Of a stretch of DNA of 52,968 bases, positions 34,302-43,556 are shown one piece after another. A program made the position numbers and the translations under genes. Every line of letters begins with the position of its first letter. Positions within the stretch are counted from its first letter, which is position 1. A model generated the notes under the pieces. It was not told the DNA's origin, did not search any database, and worked only from the letters and a program-made list of their open reading frames with translations. The stretch is from contig JAGBCY010000004.1 in the NCBI GenBank assembly GCA_017937765.1, forward strand, positions 1-52,968. Reading direction: 5' to 3'. This DNA comes from Alistipes sp. (GTDB lineage Bacteria; Bacteroidota; Bacteroidia; Bacteroidales; Rikenellaceae).

Positions 34302-34648
34302 GGATACGCGCTCCATCGCTGCCACCTGCGGGTGGGGGAGGAAAGTCCGAGCAACATAGAGCACCGCGCAAGTTAACGGCTTGATATGCGTAAGTGTATA
34401 GTAGCGTAGAAGAAAATAACCGCCCGCAAGGGTAAGGGTGAGAAGGCGGGGTAAGAGCCCACCGCGAGGGTAGCAATACTCCTCGGCAGTACGTCTCGTG
34501 GGTTGCAAGACCATGTATACCGACAATTAAGGGTTGCTCGCCCAATGTCGGGGGGTAGGTTGCTGGAGGCGGCAAGTGATTGTCGTCGTAGATAAATGAT
34601 GGAGGCTCCGCCGCGTGCGGAGAACAGAACTCGGCTTATAGCGTATCC
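34302..34648 (+). ncRNA. rnpB: RNase P RNA (class A)
   Basis: The diagnostic GAGGAAAGTCCGAGC is at about 34339-34353, and the 3' CAGAACTCGGCTTATA at about 34625-34640 is the other half of the conserved core. Helix P1 pairs GGATACGC (34302-34309) with GCGTATCC (34641-34648), which sets both ends. The length of about 347 bases is normal. The RNA is the catalytic part of the tRNA 5' processing enzyme. Confidence 0.95.
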
Positions 34649-34656
34649 AAAAAACA

Positions 34657-34692
34657 AGGTGTCGGCCATCGCGGTCGACACCTCTGTTTTTA
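34657..34692 (+). terminator. Terminator of rnpB
   Basis: AGGTGTCG (34657-34664) pairs with CGACACCT (34676-34683), followed by CTGTTTTT. Confidence 0.8.
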
Positions 34693-34698
34693 TAATTA

Positions 34699-34798
34699 GT
34701 AATGAGCAGTGAGTAATTACTAATGGTTTGTAAGACTCATCTTTATAAATATAGGTATTACTAATTACTCACTCCTCACTCCTCATTACTCATTGACA
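34699..34798. repeat. ATTACTCACT-type low-complexity repeats, in inverted arrangement
   Basis: One block, GAGCAGTGAGTAATTACTAAT (about 34712-34732), and a second, ATTACTAATTACTCACTCC with further CTCACTCCTCATTACTC (about 34757-34795), are related in opposite orientation. The second ends at the pgi stop codon. Similar blocks occur near 22370, 31840, 47590 and 52925. Confidence 0.7.
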
Positions 34799-36130
34799 TT
34801 AAAGTCTTGCCTTGATGGCCTTCGACTCCTCCTCGTAGCCGGGCTTGTCCAGAAGCGCGAACATATTCTTCTTATAGGCCTCGACACCGGGCTGGTTGAA
34901 CGGATTGACGCCGAGCATATAGCCCGAGATGCCGCAACCCTTCTCGAAGAAGTACAACAGCTGACCGATGGTGCGCTCGTCGATGCGCTCAATCTCGATA
35001 AGCATATTGGGCACGCCACCATCGACGTGAGCGATGCGTACACCGAGCTCTGCCATCTTGTTGATCTCTGAGAGACGCTTGCCAGTGAGGAAGTTAAGAC
35101 CATCGAGGTTAGCCTCGTCTGCCTCGACCTTAACCTCATACTTCGAGTTCTTCACCGAGATAATCGTCTCGAACAGCGTGCGCTCGCCCTCCTGGATATA
35201 CTGGCCCATAGAGTGGAGGTCGGCCGTGAGCGTAACGCTTGCGGGGAAGATACCCTTACCCTCTTTGCCCTCCGACTCGCCGTAGAGCTGCTTCCACCAC
35301 TCGGCGATATACTGCAACTTAGGCTCATACGAACCGAGGATCTCGATCTTCTTGCCTGCCTTGTAGAGCTCGTTGCGGACGATGGCGTACTGCGCAGCGG
35401 GGTTCTGCTCGATGGGCTGATCCATAGCCGTCAGTCGCTCCATATCGCGAGCACCCTCTACGAAGGCATCCACATCGACACCTGCCACTGCCAACGGCAG
35501 AAGGCCTACGGGTGAGAGCACCGAGTAGCGGCCGCCGACGTTATCCTCGATAACGAAGGTGGGGTAGCCCTCCTGTGTCGCGAGGGTCTTAAGAGCACCG
35601 CGCGCCTTGTCCGTGATTGCCACGATGCGCTCGGCAGCCTCAGCCTTGCCATAACGCTTCTCGATCTCGGCCTTGATAAGGCGGAAGGCGATGGCGGGCT
35701 CGGTCGTCGTTCCCGACTTAGAGATGACGATAGCGGCGATAGAGTAGTCCTTAACAGCATCCATAAGCTCGTAGGTGTAGTCCTCCGAGATATTCTCGCC
35801 AGCGAAGACAACGGTGGGGTTGTCGTGCTTGCGCTTTAGACCCTCGAACGAGTTGCTCATAGCCTCCAAAACGGCCTTAGCACCGAGGTACGAGCCACCG
35901 ATACCTATACAAATAACCACCTCGGCACGCTCGCGTAGCTTGCGCGCTACGGCCTTAATCTCCGTGAGGTCGGCCTCGGTAATCGACGAGGGAAGGTTCA
36001 CCCAGCCGAGGAAGTCGTTGCCGGCACCCTCGCCCGTGTGAAGAAGAGCATTGGCACGACGTGCCGACTCCTGCATCTCTGCTGTCACCGTCACTCCTGT
36101 GTGTGCGGCGTTGAATCTAATCAATTCCAT
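34799..36130 (-). CDS. pgi: Glucose-6-phosphate isomerase
   Basis: The product is 443 residues, the shorter bacterial form. It interconverts glucose-6-phosphate and fructose-6-phosphate in the cytosol. The sugar-phosphate binding segments are visible: [52 protein letters not shown] and [23 protein letters not shown], the last with the catalytic Lys. It lies 76 bases after gpsA in the same direction and may share its message. Confidence 0.96.
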   Translation of the reverse strand: MELIRFNAAHTGVTVTAEMQESARRANALLHTGEGAGNDFLGWVNLPSSITEADLTEIKAVARKLRERAEVVICIGIGGSYLGAKAVLEAMSNSFEGLKRKHDNPTVVFAGENISEDYTYELMDAVKDYSIAAIVISKSGTTTEPAIAFRLIKAEIEKRYGKAEAAERIVAITDKARGALKTLATQEGYPTFVIEDNVGGRYSVLSPVGLLPLAVAGVDVDAFVEGARDMERLTAMDQPIEQNPAAQYAIVRNELYKAGKKIEILGSYEPKLQYIAEWWKQLYGESEGKEGKGIFPASVTLTADLHSMGQYIQEGERTLFETIISVKNSKYEVKVEADEANLDGLNFLTGKRLSEINKMAELGVRIAHVDGGVPNMLIEIERIDERTIGQLLYFFEKGCGISGYMLGVNPFNQPGVEAYKKNMFALLDKPGYEEESKAIKARL

Positions 36131-36206
36131 ATTGTTATTCTGTTTATGTTGTTATTACTTTAATTGTCAATAAGTTATCTGTGAGTTGTGGTCTCTACTA
36201 CGACGA

Positions 36207-37211
36207 TTAGTGTAGCATCTGGGTTAGTGACTGCATAACCCCGCGGGCCGAGGCGTTGCGGTAGAGTACCTCCCATACCATATCTGCAATCGGCATATCA
36301 ATATTGCGGTGCATCGAGCTCTGACGGATACATTCCGCGGCGTAATAACCCTCGGCAACCATCGTCATCTCGTTGAGCGCACTCTTTACCGAGCATCCCT
36401 TACCCAAAAGCGTGCCGAGGCGGCGATTGCGGCTCAAGGGCGAGTAGCACGTCACGAGCAGGTCGCCCATATAGGCTGCGGAGTTGATGTCGCGACCCTC
36501 CATAGGCACTGCCGTGTCTATAAATCGCTTCATCTCGGCAGCACATCCGGCGATGAGCACAGCCAGAAAGTTGTCGCCATAACGCAGACCTACGGCGATA
36601 CCCACGGCCAGCGCGTAGACGTTCTTCATAATAGCCGCAGCCTCGACACCCAAGACATCCTTCGAGAGCGAGCAACGGAAGAAATCGTTTGCCAAAACAT
36701 CGCGCACACGCTCCGCTGTGGTCATATCCTCCGAGGCTACCGTGAGGTACGACAGCTGACACTGGCCTACCTCCTCGGCGTGCGAGGGTCCGGTTACCAC
36801 GGCCAAGTTCTGCATTGGTATGTTGTAGTAGCGGTTCATATGCTCGACGATGGTGAGGTAGTCACCCGGGATGATACCCTTCACGGCCGAGACAACGATC
36901 TTATTTGACAGGTCCTCGGTGAGAGGCTCTAAAAACTTCTTCAGAAAAGCTGAGGGCATAGCAAGGATCACAATGTCGGCATCGCGCACAACGGCATTGA
37001 TGTCCGACGATGGGGTTATGAACTCCTTGTCGATGTAGCACCACGGTAGATACTTCGAGTTACGGCTGCGCTCGTGGAGCGACTCGCGTATCTCGTCGTT
37101 TAGCACGAGCCAATCAACGTGGTGGTGGTTTACGGTGAGTGTCTTGACTATCGCCGTAGCCCAACTGCCGTAGCCCAGCACGGCACACTTAGGTCTTATA
37201 TCCGACTTCAT
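36207..37211 (-). CDS. gpsA: NAD(P)-dependent glycerol-3-phosphate dehydrogenase
   Basis: It makes sn-glycerol-3-phosphate from dihydroxyacetone phosphate for phospholipid synthesis. The product is 334 residues from MKSDIRPKCAVLGYGSWATA. I use the ATG at 37211; the longer frame begins with a TTG two codons earlier. The Rossmann motif GYGSWA, VSAVKGI, VTGPSHAEEV and the catalytic region MKNVYALAVGIAVGLRYGDN are present. It is paired with pgi and divergent from mreB. Confidence 0.93.
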   Translation of the reverse strand: MKSDIRPKCAVLGYGSWATAIVKTLTVNHHHVDWLVLNDEIRESLHERSRNSKYLPWCYIDKEFITPSSDINAVVRDADIVILAMPSAFLKKFLEPLTEDLSNKIVVSAVKGIIPGDYLTIVEHMNRYYNIPMQNLAVVTGPSHAEEVGQCQLSYLTVASEDMTTAERVRDVLANDFFRCSLSKDVLGVEAAAIMKNVYALAVGIAVGLRYGDNFLAVLIAGCAAEMKRFIDTAVPMEGRDINSAAYMGDLLVTCYSPLSRNRRLGTLLGKGCSVKSALNEMTMVAEGYYAAECIRQSSMHRNIDMPIADMVWEVLYRNASARGVMQSLTQMLH

Positions 37212-37257
37212 AAGCAAAAAATTATTGACAAAATTAGCAAAAAAAATGTGAAAACTC

Positions 37258-37290
37258 TTGCAAATTGTCCATATCTTTTTCCTATCTTTG
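37258..37290 (+). promoter_or_regulatory. Promoter of the mre operon
   Basis: TTG (37258-37260) and TATCTTTG (37283-37290) are separated by 22 bases. The leader to mreB is about 165 bases and contains a small hairpin (CGAGTT...AACTCG near 37313-37333). Confidence 0.6.
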
Positions 37291-37463
37291 CAAGTGGATA
37301 ATGGTGAGTTTTCGAGTTGTAGTCAATAACTCGCTGTTAGTTATGATGTTACGACCTGCGGTGTTCCCCTGCACTAAGCGTCGCTTTTTTTGTCTGCAAT
37401 GCTAATCATTGCGGGCGATTGGGCGTGGTTGTAACCTAAATATGCAAATAAAATAGATTATAT

Positions 37464-38492
37464 ATGGGATTGTTTTCACTTACGCAGGAGTTAGCTATTG
37501 ACCTCGGTACGGCCAATACGCTCATTATGCACAACGGCAAGATCGTCGTGGACGAGCCTTCGATCGTTGCGCTCAGTATGAAGACCGGCGACCTTATGGC
37601 CATCGGTCACAAGGCGCGTCTTATGGATGGTAAGACCCACTCCAACATTCGCACCATTCGCCCCTTGAGGGATGGTGTTATTGCCGATTTCGAGGCTACG
37701 GAGCTTATGCTTCGCGGCCTTATCAAGAAGGTGGGTGCCACGCGTGGTATGTTCGCGCCGTCGCTCCGAATGATGATCTGCATCCCGTCGGGCTCGACCA
37801 ACGTGGAGATTCGTGCCGTGCGCGACTCTGCTCAGCACGCCGGTGGCCGCGAGATATACCTCATCTTCGAGCCTATGGCTGCGGCCCTCGGTGCAGGTCT
37901 CGACGTTGAGGCTCCCGAGGGTAACCTCATCATCGACATCGGTGGCGGTACCTCGGAGATCGCTTGTATCTCGTTGGGTGGTATCGTATGTTCGAAGTCT
38001 ATCAACGTGGCGGGTGATGTCTTTACGAACGACATCCAGAACTACATTCGCCAGCAGCACGGCATCCGTATCGGTGAGCGTACTGCCGAGGATATCAAGT
38101 GTGCTATCGGTGCCGCTGTTCCCGAGCTTGAGAACGAGCCCGAGGATTACATCTTCACCGGCTCGAATATGCTCACGAACCTCCCGCAGACCGTGACGCT
38201 CAATTATAGCGAGATTGCCTATGCTCTCGATAAGTCGCTCGTCAAGCTCGACAACGCCCTTATGGAGGTGTTGGAGAATATGCCTCCCGAGCTCTACTCC
38301 GACGTTGTGAAGAATGGTATCTATCTTGCTGGTGGTGGTGCACTTATCAAGGGTCTTGATCAGCGTCTCTCGAAGAAGTCGGGTCTTCCCGTGCACATTG
38401 CCGACGATCCACTTCGTGCCATCGCTCGCGGTACTTGCATCGCCCTAAAGAACATTGGAAACTTCTCGTTCTTGATGGGTGGCGAAAAGTAA
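37464..38492 (+). CDS. mreB: Rod-shape-determining actin homologue MreB
   Basis: The product is 342 residues. Actin-fold phosphate loops ELAIDLGTANTLI and LIIDIGGGTSEIACIS and the adenosine motif GIYLAGGGALIKG are present. MreB forms membrane-bound filaments that guide the elongasome (MreC, MreD, PBP2, RodA), all encoded downstream. A structured repeat (38491-38619) and a hairpin (38754-38783) separate it from mreC, so the downstream genes may be expressed at a lower level. Confidence 0.97.
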   Translation: MGLFSLTQELAIDLGTANTLIMHNGKIVVDEPSIVALSMKTGDLMAIGHKARLMDGKTHSNIRTIRPLRDGVIADFEATELMLRGLIKKVGATRGMFAPSLRMMICIPSGSTNVEIRAVRDSAQHAGGREIYLIFEPMAAALGAGLDVEAPEGNLIIDIGGGTSEIACISLGGIVCSKSINVAGDVFTNDIQNYIRQQHGIRIGERTAEDIKCAIGAAVPELENEPEDYIFTGSNMLTNLPQTVTLNYSEIAYALDKSLVKLDNALMEVLENMPPELYSDVVKNGIYLAGGGALIKGLDQRLSKKSGLPVHIADDPLRAIARGTCIALKNIGNFSFLMGGEK

Positions 38493-38619
38493 TTTGCTGT
38501 GATAATGGGTCATCTACTTCCGCTAACGAATTATCTCGCCAATGGGCAGTACGCTCAAGTACAGCCCATCGTCTCGAAATTCGCCGAGCGTTGTATCTAA
38601 CCCATTCTGATAACAAATT
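38491..38619. repeat. Structured repeat, copy 2 of 4, starting in the mreB stop codon
   Basis: The outer arms (AATTTGCTGTGATAATGGGT at 38491-38510 and the near-complement 38600-38619) enclose a core hairpin ATGGGC, A, GTAC, loop GCTCAA, GTAC, A, GCCCAT (38542-38569). The core matches copies at 22268, 47539 and 52818 with compensating base changes. The rest of the 303-base mreB-mreC gap holds only the hairpin at 38754-38783. Confidence 0.8.
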
Positions 38620-38753
38620 GTGTCGCGTGGCGGCGGTGCCTCTCTATCTGATTATGTCGTGGGGTGGAAAGATAACCGCTCGCTTAGACTTAAATCGGGA
38701 CGTGGGGCGACCCTATCTGCCCTATTAACGCGGTGCGCTAAGCACAAAAGAAA

Positions 38754-38783
38754 AGAGGCTGTCGCTTTATGTGAACAGCCTCT
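38754..38783 (+). terminator. Hairpin just upstream of mreC (attenuator-like)
   Basis: AGAGGCTGT pairs with ACAGCCTCT (12-base loop), ending 12 bases before the mreC start. There is no T run, so it may modulate translation or mRNA stability rather than terminate. Confidence 0.5.
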
Positions 38784-38795
38784 CTAAACAAAATT

Positions 38796-39629
38796 ATGCA
38801 CAGATTAATTGAATTCATAAAGCGCATATATGTCCTCGTGCTGTTCCTGATTCTCGAGGTGGCGGCATTGTGGAGCTATGCCACATCGTCGGTATATGCC
38901 GAGGCCAAGATCCTATCGCGAACAACAGAGGTGGGAGGAGCTATCAGCGGTACCATCACCGACATAGGACACTTCTTCTCGCTCACCTATCACAACCGCG
39001 AGCTCACGTCGCGCGTGGCGGAACTCAACGAGGAGCTCGAGCGCACGCAGCTACTCCTTGAGGAGAGTGGCATTGATCCCGAGTCGACGACTGCAATAGA
39101 CGAGGATCTACACTTCCGCTACCATCCTGCGCGTGTGGTGTCGATGACGACCAATCGCAACCGCAACTTTGTGGTTCTCGACAAGGGCACGCACGACGGC
39201 ATTGCCAAGGATATGGGTGTCATCACGCCCGACAACAAGTTGGTGGGCTACGTGGTGTCGTGCTCGGAGCACTATGCCGTGGTGATGCCTATGCTCAACA
39301 CCGACTTCTCGACGGGAGGTCGTCTGGTGGGTAACGACTATGTATGTGTGATACGTTGGTCGGGAGTGTCGAAGTACAAGTTTGAGGCTGTGGAGCTCTC
39401 GATATACTCCAACCCGAGCGAGGGTATGGAGGTGGAGGTGCGCTCGGAGCGTCTGCCTGCGGGCATCCTCATCGGCACGATTGTCGACTACGAGCTCAAC
39501 TCCTCGAAGTCGGCATATAGCGCGACACTCTCAATCGCTGCCGATATGTCGAGCCTCGACAATCTCCTCATCGTCGAGAATACGCACTATGGCGAGATTG
39601 AGGGGCTGATGCAACAGGTGGGGAATTAG
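38796..39629 (+). CDS. mreC: Rod-shape-determining protein MreC
   Basis: The product is 277 residues. A short cytosolic start and one membrane helix (about 11-30, YVLVLFLILEVAALWSYA) are followed by a coiled coil (about 60-95) and the two beta domains typical of MreC, with VVSMTTNRNRNFVVLDKGTHDGI and GVITPDNKLVGYVV. It is the periplasmic scaffold of the elongasome. Confidence 0.93.
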   Translation: MHRLIEFIKRIYVLVLFLILEVAALWSYATSSVYAEAKILSRTTEVGGAISGTITDIGHFFSLTYHNRELTSRVAELNEELERTQLLLEESGIDPESTTAIDEDLHFRYHPARVVSMTTNRNRNFVVLDKGTHDGIAKDMGVITPDNKLVGYVVSCSEHYAVVMPMLNTDFSTGGRLVGNDYVCVIRWSGVSKYKFEAVELSIYSNPSEGMEVEVRSERLPAGILIGTIVDYELNSSKSAYSATLSIAADMSSLDNLLIVENTHYGEIEGLMQQVGN

Positions 39630-39659
39630 TGCTGTGTAACAACGAAAAGTAGATGCCTG

Positions 39660-40175
39660 ATGTTTAAGAATCTATCATACCTTTGGATGGCTATCGTGCT
39701 CATCCTATTGCAGATATTCATCCTCGACCAGCTATCCATCGCTATGTGGCTGCGTCCGATGCTCTTCCCGCTTATCGTCATACTCCTGCCGATGGAGTGG
39801 CGCACGATATGGGTGTTGCTCATCTCGCTGACCGTGGGTGTCGTTATGGATATGTCGCTTGGTGGCGTGGGTCTGTATACGGCGACACTGCTGCCGCTGG
39901 CCATCATACGTCGCACGACGATGTACCTCACAACGCGCCGAGGTCTCGAGCCGGGCGACCAGACGTCGCTTATGTCGCGCCTCGGACTGCGACAGCTGAT
40001 GTTCTACGTGGCGGCGATGATACTGCTCCACCACGCGATGTTCTTCCTGTTGGAGACCTTGTCGTTGGAGAATGTGCTACATCTGGTGGCAACGATACTC
40101 CTAAGCTCGTTGCTGTCGATAATCATAGCTCTGCCCATCGTACATCTGTTCACTCTGAAAATCATTGATAAGTAA
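39660..40175 (+). CDS. mreD: Rod-shape-determining membrane protein MreD
   Basis: The product is 171 residues with five to six hydrophobic helices and the context mreC-mreD-mrdA. Sequence is weakly conserved in this family, so the call rests on length, topology and position. Its stop overlaps the mrdA start (TAATG). Confidence 0.88.
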   Translation: MFKNLSYLWMAIVLILLQIFILDQLSIAMWLRPMLFPLIVILLPMEWRTIWVLLISLTVGVVMDMSLGGVGLYTATLLPLAIIRRTTMYLTTRRGLEPGDQTSLMSRLGLRQLMFYVAAMILLHHAMFFLLETLSLENVLHLVATILLSSLLSIIIALPIVHLFTLKIIDK

Positions 40176-42010
40176 TGTACGGCACGCCAAATACGCGATA
40201 CAGAATCCTCCGATTCTTGGTACTCGGCATAGGTCTGGTGATCGTCGGGCGACTCTTCTTTATGCAGATCGTCGCCTCGGACTACGACCAGCGTGCCACG
40301 CGCAATATGTTGCGTACCGAGGTGGAATACCCGATGCGTGGCGAGGTGCTCGACCGTAATGGCGAGTATCTTGTCAAGAGCCGTGTGTGCTACGATGTGC
40401 TTGTGGTGCATAGGGAGTTGCCCAAGGAGGGCTTCGACACCACGCGCCTTATCACTATCCTCGATATGCCGCGCGAGAAGTTCGAGCAGCGACTCAAGGA
40501 GGCAGCGCGCCATCCACGTGCCTCGACGCTCGTCATCGGCTACCTCTCGCAGGATAGTAAACTTCTTCTCGACGAGGGTGGCTTCAGCGGCTTCCACACT
40601 CGTTTTCGCACGGCGCGCGAGTATCCGCGAAAGATCGGTGGTAATCTGCTGGGCTACGTGAGCGAGATATCGTCCGACCAGCTAAACCGCAAGGGATATG
40701 AGTATTACAGCGTAGGCGACTACATCGGCACGCAGGGTATCGAGTCGGCCTATGAGACGCTGCTGCGTGGTGAGAAGGGTGTGAACTACCGCATCTATGA
40801 CTCGCATAACGCAGTGCAGGGTGCCTATAACGATGGTGCCGACGACATCCTCCCGGTTAAGGGCCTTCAGCTCACCTCGACAATCGACGCCCGCTTGCAG
40901 GAGTTTGCCGAGACGTTGATGGAGGGAAAGATTGGTGCCGTAGTGGCCATCGAGCCTGCGACGGGTGAGGTGCTCGTTATGGTGTCGTCGCCGACCTATA
41001 ATCCCGACTTGATGGTAGGCCGCGAGCGTAGGGCAAACTATAACAAGATGCTCAACGACCCGCAGCACCCGGAGTTCAACCGCGCCGTCAAGTCGAAATA
41101 TCCGCCCGGCTCGACTTTCAAGCTCGTACAGGGACTCATCGGCTTGCAGGAGGGTATCCTCCGTGCCAGCGACCGCCACCCCTGTCATAACGGCTTTGCC
41201 TATGGCTCACGCGTGATGGGTTGCCACCCGCATAGCTCGCCGCTCGACCTGCGCGAGGCGGTGGCACAGTCGTGCAACGCCTACTTCTGCTACGTGTTCA
41301 AGGATATGCTTACGAACTCGAAGTATAGTAGCATCAAGGAGAGCTTCCGCGTGTGGAACGAGTATGTATATAGCTTCGGCTTCGGCCGTAAGCTCGGCAC
41401 CGACCTCTATGGCGAGGGTGCCGGCTATGTCCCCACGCCCGAGTTCTACGACCGCGGATATAACGGCCGCTGGAACTGGGGTACGGTTATGTCGTGCGCC
41501 ATCGGTCAGGGCGAGATGGGATGTACGCCGTTGCAGATGGCCAACCTCGCGGCTATCGTGGCTAACCGTGGCTACTACTATATCCCCCATCTGATCAAGC
41601 ATATCGAGGGCCGTGATTCGATTGATGCGCGCTTCTATGAGCGTCACTATACGTTGGTCGACTCGGTGAACTTTGTGCCTATCATCGAGGGTATGTGGCG
41701 CAGTGTTAACGTGTCGGGAACGTCGCGTAAGGCATACCTCGAGGGCTACGACGTCTGCGGTAAGACGGGTACGGCCGAGAACTCGGGCCCCGATAACTCG
41801 ACATTCCTGTCGTTCGCGCCGAAGGATAACCCGAAGATCGCCATCTCGGTATATGTCGAGCACGGAGGCTTCGGCTCGGCAGTAGCGGTGCCTATCGCCA
41901 GCCTTATCGAGGAGCTCTATCTGACCGATACGATCAAGCGTCCGCAGCTTGTCGAGGAGGTGCTTAATACGAAGATCAACTACGCCGCGTATGGCGAGAA
42001 GAAAGAGTAG
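40175..42010 (+). CDS. mrdA: Penicillin-binding protein 2 (elongasome transpeptidase)
   Basis: The product is 611 residues with one N-terminal membrane helix (about 12-30), the PBP dimerisation domain (EYPMRGEVLDRNGEYL) and the transpeptidase domain. The catalytic motifs are in order: SxxK at Ser313 in PPGSTFKL, SCN in AQSCNAYF, and KTGT in CGKTGTAEN. It cross-links peptidoglycan during elongation with RodA, encoded next. The start codon overlaps the mreD stop. Confidence 0.96.
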   Translation: MYGTPNTRYRILRFLVLGIGLVIVGRLFFMQIVASDYDQRATRNMLRTEVEYPMRGEVLDRNGEYLVKSRVCYDVLVVHRELPKEGFDTTRLITILDMPREKFEQRLKEAARHPRASTLVIGYLSQDSKLLLDEGGFSGFHTRFRTAREYPRKIGGNLLGYVSEISSDQLNRKGYEYYSVGDYIGTQGIESAYETLLRGEKGVNYRIYDSHNAVQGAYNDGADDILPVKGLQLTSTIDARLQEFAETLMEGKIGAVVAIEPATGEVLVMVSSPTYNPDLMVGRERRANYNKMLNDPQHPEFNRAVKSKYPPGSTFKLVQGLIGLQEGILRASDRHPCHNGFAYGSRVMGCHPHSSPLDLREAVAQSCNAYFCYVFKDMLTNSKYSSIKESFRVWNEYVYSFGFGRKLGTDLYGEGAGYVPTPEFYDRGYNGRWNWGTVMSCAIGQGEMGCTPLQMANLAAIVANRGYYYIPHLIKHIEGRDSIDARFYERHYTLVDSVNFVPIIEGMWRSVNVSGTSRKAYLEGYDVCGKTGTAENSGPDNSTFLSFAPKDNPKIAISVYVEHGGFGSAVAVPIASLIEELYLTDTIKRPQLVEEVLNTKINYAAYGEKKE

Positions 42011-42088
42011 GGACGATAGGTGAGACGTGAATTTTAGGCCGCAGGCGGTTATGCTTGGCAGCTTTGGTGAGGATAGAAGATAAAGAGT

Positions 42089-43528
42089 ATGATTTCTGAC
42101 TATAACATATCACGAGGCAGACGCAGTACGTCGCTTTTCGGGTCGCTCGATATGGTGGCCGTGACGATCTATGTCGTCATCGTGCTTATCGGCGTTCTGT
42201 GTATCACCTCGGCTTCGTTCGATGCCGAGAGCGATAGCCTATTCTCGCTGAGCCATAACTATATGAAGCAGCTCGTGTGGGTGGGTATCTCGTGGGTAAC
42301 GGCCACGGTGGTGCTGCTCTTAGATAGACGCCTGTTCCATATGTTTGCCTACCCGACCTATATCCTCGGTATCGTGGCTTTGTTGGCGGCCCTGTTCTTT
42401 GGCCGCGAGGTCAACGGTGCTAAGGCGTGGTTCGAGTTGGGAGGTATGCGTATCCAGCCCGTCGAGTTCGTGAAGATTGCCACGGCACTGATGATGGCGC
42501 GTGTGATGAGCGACTATGCCTTCAATATCAAGCGATTGTCCGACCTTGTTAAAGTTGCGCTGGTGGTGCTTGTGCCGTTGGGTATCATTGTGTTGCAGAA
42601 CGATACGGGCTCGGGTCTGGTGCTCGGAGCCTTTCTCTTTGTGCTCTACCGCGAGGGCCTGTCGAAGTATATCTACTTCCCGATAATCTTCACGATATTC
42701 CTGTTCATCGCTGCGATGATGTTCTCACCCGTGGTGATATTCACCACGCTCTTGGTGCTCTTCACGCTTTATAGCGCGCTTAAGACGGGAGCTATTGCGG
42801 GCCACGTCCGCTTCCTCGGTATGGTATTCCTCGCAGCTTTGCTTCTGGCCGTGGTCACGCCGCTTAGTGGCTATGCTGCACTTATGATTGTGTGCGGTGT
42901 GGGTGCTGCATTGCTTGCGGTGGTCGCTATCAAGACACGCACGATGATGCTCCTTTGGCCGATCCTTATGTTTGTCTACGCGATGATCTTTGTACCTACG
43001 ACCGACGTACTTTTCTCGCACCTCGAGCCGCACCAGAAGAACCGAATCCTCACGTTCGTGGGCCTTGTCGACGACCCTCAGGGTGCGGGATATAACGTCA
43101 ACCAGTCGCAGATTGCCATCGGCTCGGGAGGCGTGTGGGGCAAGGGCTTTATGGATGGCACGCAGATTCAGTACGACTTCGTGCCCGAGAAACATACCGA
43201 CTTTATCTTCTGTATTGTGGGCGAGGAGTGGGGCTTTGTGGGGGCGTTGATCGTCGTTAGTCTCTACGTCGCACTGATACTTAGGCTTATGCGTATGGGC
43301 GAGCGTATCAAGGAGCCCTTTGGTAGGGTCTACTGCTACTCGGTGGCGGCAATACTCCTGCTACACGTTTTGGTGAACATAGGAATGACCATCGGCATTA
43401 TGCCCGTGATGGGTATCCCTCTGCCGCTGATGAGCTACGGAGGCTCGTCGCTCTTGGCCTTTACATTGTTGATAATGATTGCTATACGTCTCGATGCCTC
43501 GACCTCGGATAACGACATCTCCGTGTAG
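42089..43528 (+). CDS. rodA: SEDS glycosyltransferase RodA
   Basis: The product is 479 residues, longer than the usual 370-420. It polymerises glycan strands of the elongating wall. Family signatures: GAKAWFELGGMRIQPVEFVK, NDTGSGLVLGAF, GAGYNVNQSQIAIGSGG with KGFMDGTQIQYDFVPEKHTDFIF, and MGIPLPLMSYGGSSL. The extra length is an insert of about four hydrophobic helices (about 205-300), as seen in Bacteroidetes RodA. It is the last gene of the elongasome operon, 78 bases after mrdA. Confidence 0.95.
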   Translation: MISDYNISRGRRSTSLFGSLDMVAVTIYVVIVLIGVLCITSASFDAESDSLFSLSHNYMKQLVWVGISWVTATVVLLLDRRLFHMFAYPTYILGIVALLAALFFGREVNGAKAWFELGGMRIQPVEFVKIATALMMARVMSDYAFNIKRLSDLVKVALVVLVPLGIIVLQNDTGSGLVLGAFLFVLYREGLSKYIYFPIIFTIFLFIAAMMFSPVVIFTTLLVLFTLYSALKTGAIAGHVRFLGMVFLAALLLAVVTPLSGYAALMIVCGVGAALLAVVAIKTRTMMLLWPILMFVYAMIFVPTTDVLFSHLEPHQKNRILTFVGLVDDPQGAGYNVNQSQIAIGSGGVWGKGFMDGTQIQYDFVPEKHTDFIFCIVGEEWGFVGALIVVSLYVALILRLMRMGERIKEPFGRVYCYSVAAILLLHVLVNIGMTIGIMPVMGIPLPLMSYGGSSLLAFTLLIMIAIRLDASTSDNDISV

Positions 43529-43556
43529 CGCGTAACAAAGAATCAAAACTCGAACT

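Noticed and set aside
38435-38728. Open frame across the mreB end and the following gap
   Set aside because: It overlaps mreB and the palindromic repeat and shows no protein-like features.
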